A stretch of 63,920 bases of DNA from Massilia sp. ZL223 (lineage in GTDB: Bacteria; Pseudomonadota; Gammaproteobacteria; Burkholderiales; Burkholderiaceae_D). The position numbers were made by a program, and so were the translations under genes. Under the pieces are notes generated by a model. That model worked only from the letters and a program-made list of their open reading frames with translations. It searched no databases and had not been told where the DNA came from. The stretch spans positions 1-63,920 of the forward strand of contig NZ_JAGPWD010000033.1 in assembly GCF_018119395.1 (NCBI RefSeq). The letters are read 5' to 3'. Below, in pieces: positions 58,656 through 63,920 of this stretch (positions are counted from its first letter, which is position 1; every line of letters begins with the position of its first letter).

Positions 58656-60167
58656 ATGGACAATTACCTTCAATTAGCCGGCCAGCTGATGATGGTGCGG
58701 CTGTTCGGCACCGAACTCGACGCCGGCACGGACGCCTTCCTGCGTGCGCACAAGGTGCGCGGCGCCTGCCTGTTCCGCCAGAACATGACGGACGCGGCGC
58801 AGCTGACCCGCTTCACGAGCGCGCTGCGCGATGCGATGGGGCTTGACGCCCTGATCGCCCTCGACCAGGAAGGCGGCGCCGTGGTGCGCTCGACCTGGGT
58901 GCCGGCGCCGCCGTCGGCAATGGCGCTGGGCGCGGCCAACGATCCGCAGCTGGCGCGCGAAGTCGGCGCGGCCGTGGCGCGCGCGGTGCGCGCCCTCGGC
59001 TTCAACTGGAACTTCGCGCCGGTGCTGGACCTGAACAACAACCCGCACAACCCGGTGATCGCCGAGCGCTCCTTCGGCGCCGATCCCGAGCAGGCCACGC
59101 GCATTGCCCTGGCCTGGATGGAAGGCAGCGAAAGCGAAGGCGTGGCCTGCTGCGTGAAGCACTTCCCCGGCCACGGCGACACCCATGTCGACTCGCACCG
59201 CGACCTGCCGACGGTGGACAAGCCTTTGCCGGAACTGGAGCGCTTCGAATTCGCGCCCTTCCGCATCGCGTCACCCCATGCGCCGGCCGTGATGACCGCC
59301 CACATCGTGTATCCGGCCCTCGATCCGGTGAACCCGGCCACGATGTCGCACGCGATCCTGACCGGCATCCTGCGCCGGCAGTTCGGCTACCAGGGCGTGA
59401 TCATCACCGACGGCATGGACATGCATGCGATCGCGCACCGCTACGGCGCCGGCCAGGCGGCCGTCAACGCCCTGGTCGCGGGCGCCGACATGGTAATGGC
59501 GATCGGCTCGCGCGAGACGCAAGAGGAAACCGTGCACGCCATCGCCCAGGCGATCCGCGACGGCGTGCTGCCGCTGGCGGAAGTCGAAGCCCGCCTGGCG
59601 CGCCTGTCGGCCCTGGCCCAGGCCCATCCGGCCGGCCCGGTCAGCTATGCGACCGAGCATGACGACCGCGCACTGATGGCGCGCGCCTGGCGCGCAGGCC
59701 TCACCGCATTGGGCCAGCCGCAGCGCCCGGCACGCGGCGCCAAGCTGCGGCTGGTGGCGCGCCAGGACGTGGTCAGCGACGGCGTATCGGAAGCCGGCGT
59801 GCCGGCGGCGAACATCGCCGGCGCGCTGGGGCGCCTCTACGATGTCGAGATGGTGACCTTCGCCGATGCGGAAAGCTTCGACTGGAGCGCCCTGCCCCAG
59901 GACGGCCGCTTCACGATCCTGGCCTCGACCTCGCGCCGCCGCTACGGACCGCACGCGCGTGCGACCTGGCTGCCTGACTTGCACATTGCGCTGTGGAACC
60001 CGTATCAGGCGCTCGATTTCGACGCCCCGGCCCTGATGACCTATGGCTTCGCGCCGCCGGCGCTGGAGGCGGTGGTCGCCTGGCTGGCCGGCGAGGCCGA
60101 TGCACCGGGCATTTGTCCGGTGCCCGGCTTCGGCGGCGGACCAGTCACGGAGTCCGCGATGCAGTAA
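58656..60167 (+). CDS. glycoside hydrolase family 3 beta-N-acetylhexosaminidase
   Basis: The 503-residue enzyme has the GH3 NagZ-type motif CVKHFPGHGDTHVDSH with His173 as acid/base dyad member. Asp252 in IITDGMDM is the likely nucleophile. DQEGG and WNFAPVLDLN add support. It is longer than NagZ (about 340 residues): residues 340-503 form an extra C-terminal domain. No signal peptide is present, so it acts in the cytoplasm, releasing GlcNAc from muropeptides or chito-oligosaccharides. The ATG follows the SIS stop by one base. A terminator follows. Confidence 0.9.
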   Translation: MDNYLQLAGQLMMVRLFGTELDAGTDAFLRAHKVRGACLFRQNMTDAAQLTRFTSALRDAMGLDALIALDQEGGAVVRSTWVPAPPSAMALGAANDPQLAREVGAAVARAVRALGFNWNFAPVLDLNNNPHNPVIAERSFGADPEQATRIALAWMEGSESEGVACCVKHFPGHGDTHVDSHRDLPTVDKPLPELERFEFAPFRIASPHAPAVMTAHIVYPALDPVNPATMSHAILTGILRRQFGYQGVIITDGMDMHAIAHRYGAGQAAVNALVAGADMVMAIGSRETQEETVHAIAQAIRDGVLPLAEVEARLARLSALAQAHPAGPVSYATEHDDRALMARAWRAGLTALGQPQRPARGAKLRLVARQDVVSDGVSEAGVPAANIAGALGRLYDVEMVTFADAESFDWSALPQDGRFTILASTSRRRYGPHARATWLPDLHIALWNPYQALDFDAPALMTYGFAPPALEAVVAWLAGEADAPGICPVPGFGGGPVTESAMQ

Positions 60168-60171
60168 AGAA

Positions 60172-60196
60172 AGAGGCGCCGCGCGCCTCTTTTTTT
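60172..60196 (+). terminator. terminator of the GlcNAc operon
   Basis: The stem AGAGGCGC/GCGCCTCT (60172-60179 with 60183-60190) is followed by T residues. Confidence 0.88.
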
Positions 60197-60453
60197 TCGT
60201 GGGCGGATCAACCAATCCGGCGGCTCGGGCGTTAGAGGGCAAGCGCGCCGCAGGGTCCGCGCGACGTTTGAGGTAACGCTATGTAACCGAACACGTGCGC
60301 ACGTCCGCCATGCGGCACAATTGCCGAGCCTGAAAATGGCAGTTTTATGGGACAATGCACGCTTTGTCCGAGATTGGCATTTTCTCTACATTGCCAAAAG
60401 CAAATGTAGTACCTGTGTCTCGCTCACTTTTTGTTTTGATTGAAGGATACTCC

Positions 60454-61770
60454 ATGTCCCAGTTCCGTCTTGCCCGCCTCTGCCTGATGCTGGCCGCCGT
60501 TGGTCTGTCGTCCTCGGCTCTGATGACCAGCGCCCACGCCCAGCAAAAGACCGATGCGCCGGCGGCCGCCGCAGCGCCTGCGGAGACCGTCCGCCCCGAG
60601 CTGTTCAAGCTGCTCGACCCGGCCGCGATGAAGCCGCTGATGGATGCGAAGAACTACGCGGAAATCCAGAACCGCATCACCCAGGCGGAAGCGATCCAGA
60701 ACCGTACGCCTTACGAGGAATACGTGCTGAACCGCATGAAGATCTCGCTGGGTTCGCTTACCAACAACAACGCCATCCTGCTGCCGGCCCTGGAGTCCGT
60801 GATCAACTCGGGCCGCCTGAAGCCGAACGAGCAGGCCGACTTCATCCAGGCCGTGGCCAACACCCACTACAACGGCAAGGAATACGCGAAGGCGATCGAA
60901 TGGTTCAAGCGCTACCAGAAGGAAAGCCCGACGCCTGAGAAAGTGCGTCCGGCCCTGATCCGCTCGTACTACCTGCTCGGCGACTACGCCAACGCCAAGA
61001 CCGAACTGATGCCGGTGATCGCCGATGCGGAAAAGGCCGGCAAGGCCCCGAGCGAGGAAGACCTGCGCCTGCTGGCCTCGGCGGCCAACAAGGTCAAGGA
61101 TGACGCCGCCTACCTGGCCGGCCTGGAAAAGCTGGTGTCCTACTACCCGACCGACGACTTCTGGACCGACCTGCTGAACCGCGGCGTGGCGCGCCAGAAG
61201 GGCTTCGACGCCCAGACCAACATGGTCAACGTGTTCCGCCTGGAACTGGCTGCCACCAAGCAGATGGCGCCGGAAGAGTACGTCAACCTGGCCGAGCTGT
61301 CGCTGCGCGACGGCTTCCCGGCTGAAGCCAAGAAGGCGATGGACGCCGGCTTCGCCGCGGGCGTGCTGGGCAAGGGTTCGAACGCCAAGTCGCACACCGC
61401 GCTGCGCGACAAGGCCGCCAAGCAGGCTGCCGACGACGCCAAGACCATCGCCGCCGGCGAAGCGAACGCGGCCAAGGCCAAGACCGGCGCCGGCCTGGTC
61501 AACCTGGGCTGGGCCTACGCCACCATGGACCAGGCGGACAAGGGCATCGGCTTCATCCAGCAAGGTATCGCCAAGGGCGGCCTGAAGAACGCGGAAGAAG
61601 CCAAGCTGCGCCTGGGCATGGCACAGGTGCGCGCAGGCAAGACCGCCGATGCGATCAAGACCTTTGAAGGCATCAAGGGCGGCGCCGGCGCGGGCGACCT
61701 GGCCAAGTACTGGATCGTGCTGCTGAACCAGCAGCAGCGTGGCGGTGCGCAGCAGACTGCGGCCCAGTAA
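60454..61770 (+). CDS. exported TPR-like helical repeat protein
   Basis: The 438-residue protein has a signal peptide (MSQFRLARLCLMLAAVGL ... SAHAQ). It is followed by TPR-like helical pairs (for example NGKEYAKAIEWFKRYQKESP and LLGDYANAKTELMPVIADAEK). The C-terminal third has GLVNLGWAYATMDQADKGIGFIQQG and an AEEAKLRLGMAQVRAGKT repeat. It likely acts as a periplasmic scaffold; no enzyme motif is seen. GAAGGATACTCC precedes the ATG. A terminator follows. Confidence 0.82.
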   Translation: MSQFRLARLCLMLAAVGLSSSALMTSAHAQQKTDAPAAAAAPAETVRPELFKLLDPAAMKPLMDAKNYAEIQNRITQAEAIQNRTPYEEYVLNRMKISLGSLTNNNAILLPALESVINSGRLKPNEQADFIQAVANTHYNGKEYAKAIEWFKRYQKESPTPEKVRPALIRSYYLLGDYANAKTELMPVIADAEKAGKAPSEEDLRLLASAANKVKDDAAYLAGLEKLVSYYPTDDFWTDLLNRGVARQKGFDAQTNMVNVFRLELAATKQMAPEEYVNLAELSLRDGFPAEAKKAMDAGFAAGVLGKGSNAKSHTALRDKAAKQAADDAKTIAAGEANAAKAKTGAGLVNLGWAYATMDQADKGIGFIQQGIAKGGLKNAEEAKLRLGMAQVRAGKTADAIKTFEGIKGGAGAGDLAKYWIVLLNQQQRGGAQQTAAQ

Positions 61771-61794
61771 TTCTCTGCTGGCTGCTGTGATGGG

Positions 61795-61820
61795 AAGCCG
61801 GGCTTGATGCCCGGCTTTTT
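61795..61820 (+). terminator. terminator of the TPR gene
   Basis: The stem AAGCCGGGC/GCCCGGCTT (61795-61803 with 61809-61817) is followed by TTTG and more T residues. Confidence 0.88.
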
Positions 61821-61841
61821 GTTTTTGGGGGCGTTCGTGCA

Positions 61842-61871
61842 AACTTGGGTTCCGGCCTTCGCCGGAACGAC
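61842..61871. repeat. dispersed REP-like palindrome, copy 6
   Basis: The unit AACTTGGGTTCCGGCC-TTCGCCGGAACGAC is in the same orientation as copy 5 and is inverted relative to copy 7, 29 bases on. Confidence 0.85.
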
Positions 61872-61900
61872 GGTCTTCGGACCATCGGCGAACTCAAACA

Positions 61901-61933
61901 ACGTCATCCCGGCGGAGGCCGGGATCCAAGTTC
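61901..61933. repeat. dispersed REP-like palindrome, copy 7 (inverted)
   Basis: The unit ACGTCATCCCGGCG-GAGGCCGGGATCCAAGTTC forms an inverted pair with copy 6, as copies 2 and 3 do. Confidence 0.85.
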
Positions 61934-62035
61934 TGCCCGCATACCCACCACCTCTTTTTATCCAACAACGTGCGCCCCCGTACATAGCCCCAGCCAAGCC
62001 CAACGCATAATCCCCCCGTTCACACCGGAGGCGTC

Positions 62036-63106
62036 ATGACAAGCGTACGCAAAGGCCAGGCTCCCGCCAAACTGGGGCGCGACGAATTCCACCTGCGCTT
62101 CCGCCGCGCCTTCTACGACCCCGCCTACGACAAGGTCGAGGATGCCCTGGACGCCATCGAGGAAGTCGCCTGGGACGCCTACACCAACGGCCGCAAGGCC
62201 CCGCGCACCGTCAAGGCCGGCCCCGGCTTCGCCGACCCGGACTACGACCTCTCCATCGAATGGAAGGAAGCCCGCGACCGCCTGCTCGCCGCCGAAGCGC
62301 GCCAGAAGGACCCGGCCACCAGGGACCGCATCCTCTTGATCAACGGCGCCGCGCGCAACGACGGCAGCTGCCCCGGCGAGATCTCGAAATCCTGGCGCCT
62401 GACCATGCTCGCGCGCGACAGCTTGCTGGAACAGGGTGTCGAGGCCGACGTGCTCGACCTGAGCCTGCTCATCTCCGACTACGACCGCCACATCCATCCC
62501 TGCAAGGGCTGTGTCTCGACCGCCATGCCACTCTGCCACTGGCCCTGCAGCTGCTACCCGAACCACGCCGAGCGCCAGACCGGCGACTGGATGAACGAGA
62601 TTTATGAGCGCTGGGTGCTGGCGCACGGCGTCATCATCGTCACGCCGGTCTACTGGTACCAGGCCCCGGCCGTGCTCAAGCTGATGATCGACCGCCTGGT
62701 GTGCGCCGACGGCGGCAATCCCGATCCAACCTCGACCCAGGGCAAGAAGCCGGAGATCGCCAAGGACATCGAGCGCGCCGGCTGGGACTACCCCAAGCAC
62801 CTGGCCGGCCGCGCCTTCGGCCTGGTGGTGCACGGCGACGTGGCCGGCATCGAGGGCACGCGGCGCGCGCTGTCGGACTGGCTCAACTGGATGGGACTGG
62901 TCGACTCGGGCAGCTTCGGCCAGCTCGACCGCTTCGTCGGCTACTACGAGTCCTATGCCGACAGCCACGAGGCGCTCGACCGCGACACGGCCATGCAGGA
63001 AGAAGTGCGCAACGTGGCGCGCGCGGTGGCCGAGGCCGTGCGCGAAGTGCGCGCGGGACGGGTGCGGGTGGTCTGCCACGGCCTGAAGGACCCGCGGCCG
63101 AAATAG
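62036..63106 (+). CDS. flavodoxin-family NAD(P)H-dependent oxidoreductase
   Basis: The 356-residue protein has an N-terminal extension of about 95 residues and then a flavodoxin-like fold. ILLINGAARNDGSCPGE binds FMN phosphate, and VTPVYWYQAPAVLKLMIDRL is the second FMN loop. Five cysteines lie within residues 156-173 (CKGC, CHWPCSC), an unusual cluster that could hold a metal or undergo redox chemistry. The substrate is unknown. It lies between the TPR gene and the GntR regulator. Confidence 0.82.
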   Translation: MTSVRKGQAPAKLGRDEFHLRFRRAFYDPAYDKVEDALDAIEEVAWDAYTNGRKAPRTVKAGPGFADPDYDLSIEWKEARDRLLAAEARQKDPATRDRILLINGAARNDGSCPGEISKSWRLTMLARDSLLEQGVEADVLDLSLLISDYDRHIHPCKGCVSTAMPLCHWPCSCYPNHAERQTGDWMNEIYERWVLAHGVIIVTPVYWYQAPAVLKLMIDRLVCADGGNPDPTSTQGKKPEIAKDIERAGWDYPKHLAGRAFGLVVHGDVAGIEGTRRALSDWLNWMGLVDSGSFGQLDRFVGYYESYADSHEALDRDTAMQEEVRNVARAVAEAVREVRAGRVRVVCHGLKDPRPK

Positions 63107-63117
63107 GCTTTGCTATC

Positions 63118-63867
63118 ATGCGCGGCATGACTCCCCTCGCCCAACTGATGTACAACATCGCCGGCACCGCCAAGCTGCCGCTTTACGAGCAGCTCCAGCG
63201 CGCCTTGCGCCAGGCGATCGACGAAGGCGCCTTCGGCCCGGCGGCCGCGCTGCCGGCCGAACGCCAGCTGGCGGCGGAACTGGGCATCTCGCGCATCACG
63301 GTGCGCAAGGCCATCGACGGACTGGTGGAGGAAGGTTTGCTGGTGCGGCGGCCGGGATCGGGCAATTTCATCAACACCCGCATCGAGAAGAACTTCGCCA
63401 AGCTCACCTCGTTTTCCGAGGACATGCGGGCGCGCGGGCGGACGCCGCGCAGCGAATGGCTGAAGCGTTCGGAAGGCCTGGTGACTCCGGAGGAAGCGCT
63501 GCGCCTGCGCTTGTCGCCGGGGACGCCGGTGTACCGCTTCAACCGTATCCGCTTCGCCGACGAGGTGCCGATGTGCCTGGAGTACGCGACCATCGCAGCC
63601 TTCGCCCTGCCCTCGCTCGAGGCGGTGCAGGAATCGATGTACGAGGCGCTGGAGGCGGCGGGGAACCGGCCGGCGCGGGCCTTGCAGCGGCTGACCGCTT
63701 TGCTATTGGGAGCGGAACAGGCGCGCTTGCTGCAGGCGAGTCAGGGCGATGCGGGGCTGTGCGTGGAGAGGCTGGGGTTCCTGCGCGATGGACGGGCGGT
63801 GGAGTTGTGCAGGTCGTACTTCAGGGGGGATATGTATGATTTTGTGGCGGAGTTGAATGCGGGGTGA
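63118..63867 (+). CDS. GntR/UTRA family regulator, probable GlcNAc operon repressor
   Basis: The 249-residue regulator has an N-terminal winged helix (about 22-88, PLYEQLQRALRQAIDEGAF, ELGISRITVRKAIDGLVEEG and RRPGSGNFI). A UTRA effector domain follows (about 105-245). This is the HutC/NagR subfamily, whose effectors include GlcN-6-P and GlcNAc-6-P. The nag operon ends about 3 kb upstream and has GGTAT half-sites. A start nine bases later (63127) is equally possible. It lies 11 bases after the reductase gene. Confidence 0.85.
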   Translation: MRGMTPLAQLMYNIAGTAKLPLYEQLQRALRQAIDEGAFGPAAALPAERQLAAELGISRITVRKAIDGLVEEGLLVRRPGSGNFINTRIEKNFAKLTSFSEDMRARGRTPRSEWLKRSEGLVTPEEALRLRLSPGTPVYRFNRIRFADEVPMCLEYATIAAFALPSLEAVQESMYEALEAAGNRPARALQRLTALLLGAEQARLLQASQGDAGLCVERLGFLRDGRAVELCRSYFRGDMYDFVAELNAG

Positions 63868-63873
63868 TGCGGG

Positions 63874-63907
63874 CGAACTTGGGTCCCCGCCAAGGGGGCC
63901 CAAGTTC
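63874..63907. repeat. dispersed REP-like palindrome, copy 8
   Basis: GAACTTGGGTCCCCGCC-AAGGGGGCCCAAGTTC is symmetrical, with AACTTGG ends on both sides like copy 1. It lies just after the GntR gene and may serve as its 3' structure. Confidence 0.8.
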
Positions 63908-63920
63908 AAGCGAGCTCAAA

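Noticed and set aside
60374..60397. TTGGCA...TGCCAA before the TPR gene as a sigma-54 promoter
   Set aside because: The GG and GC dinucleotides are 15 bases apart rather than 10, so it does not fit. It may be a regulator palindrome, but nothing supports that further.

Overview
The window is high-GC DNA from a betaproteobacterium. It most resembles the Oxalobacteraceae, a Massilia/Telluria/Duganella-like organism. The evidence is the gene order gyrA-serC-pheA-hisC-tyrA-aroA-cmk-rpsA-ihfB-lapA-lapB-rfaE1, a tmRNA tag of betaproteobacterial type, a PEP-CTERM protein, flagellar and type II secretion genes, and a dispersed family of short palindromes in the intergenic gaps. The genus is an inference. 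No rRNA, tRNA, CRISPR array, insertion sequence or integrase was seen.

Layout. (1) 68-15104, minus strand: a housekeeping supraoperon from gyrA through aromatic and serine biosynthesis, cmk, ribosomal protein S1, IHF-beta, LapA/LapB and heptose kinase to a ComEA-like protein. (2) 15481-18587, plus strand: OmpA-like protein, ubiG, gph and a glycine-zipper protein, followed by a convergent methyltransferase and a CHRD/PEP-CTERM protein. (3) 20585-20943: tmRNA (ssrA), followed by a small AT-rich accessory patch carrying a lone HEPN-type gene. (4) 22168-22891: a yybP-ykoY manganese riboswitch in front of mntP. (5) 22972-27793, minus strand: DJ-1/PfpI protein, an isolated type VI baseplate pair tssG-tssF, and cbpM/cbpA. 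(6) 27956-33466: MATE exporter, S9 peptidase, two CsbD proteins and an AI-2E family permease. (7) 33539-39071: methyltransferase, then M13 and M1 metallopeptidases. (8) 39328-43296: fliT behind a sigma-28 promoter, an unassigned structured intergenic segment, a FimV-like protein, fumC and small proteins. (9) 43337-45279: a bufferin-type RiPP locus with a precursor and a fused DUF692-DUF2063 enzyme. (10) 45341-48916: YjfB-like, mobB, gspB, gspA and a hypothetical gene. (11) 49087-50439: a repetitive DUF2807 beta-solenoid protein. (12) 50479-55400: hybrid histidine kinase, and an HTH regulator with alpha/beta hydrolase and SnoaL genes. (13) 55672-63867: N-acetylglucosamine use (kinase, nagA, SIS-type deaminase, GH3 hexosaminidase), a TPR protein, a flavodoxin-like reductase and a GntR/UTRA regulator.

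How the genes work together. Block 1 couples DNA topology, shikimate/Phe/Tyr/Ser synthesis, translation and envelope (LPS) control in one co-directional run. In block 13, GlcNAc kinase, NagA and the SIS deaminase form a complete route from GlcNAc to fructose-6-phosphate; the GH3 enzyme supplies GlcNAc, and the GntR protein about 4.4 kb downstream is the likely repressor. In block 9, the precursor is probably exported after its cysteines are modified by the fused maturase.

The most unusual features are the single-chain DUF692-DUF2063 maturase with its DUF2282 precursor, a 16-turn solenoid with strictly alternating GSG/GPG turns, a lone HEPN gene beside the tmRNA, and a structured 39.8-40.0 kb segment that could be an undescribed non-coding RNA.
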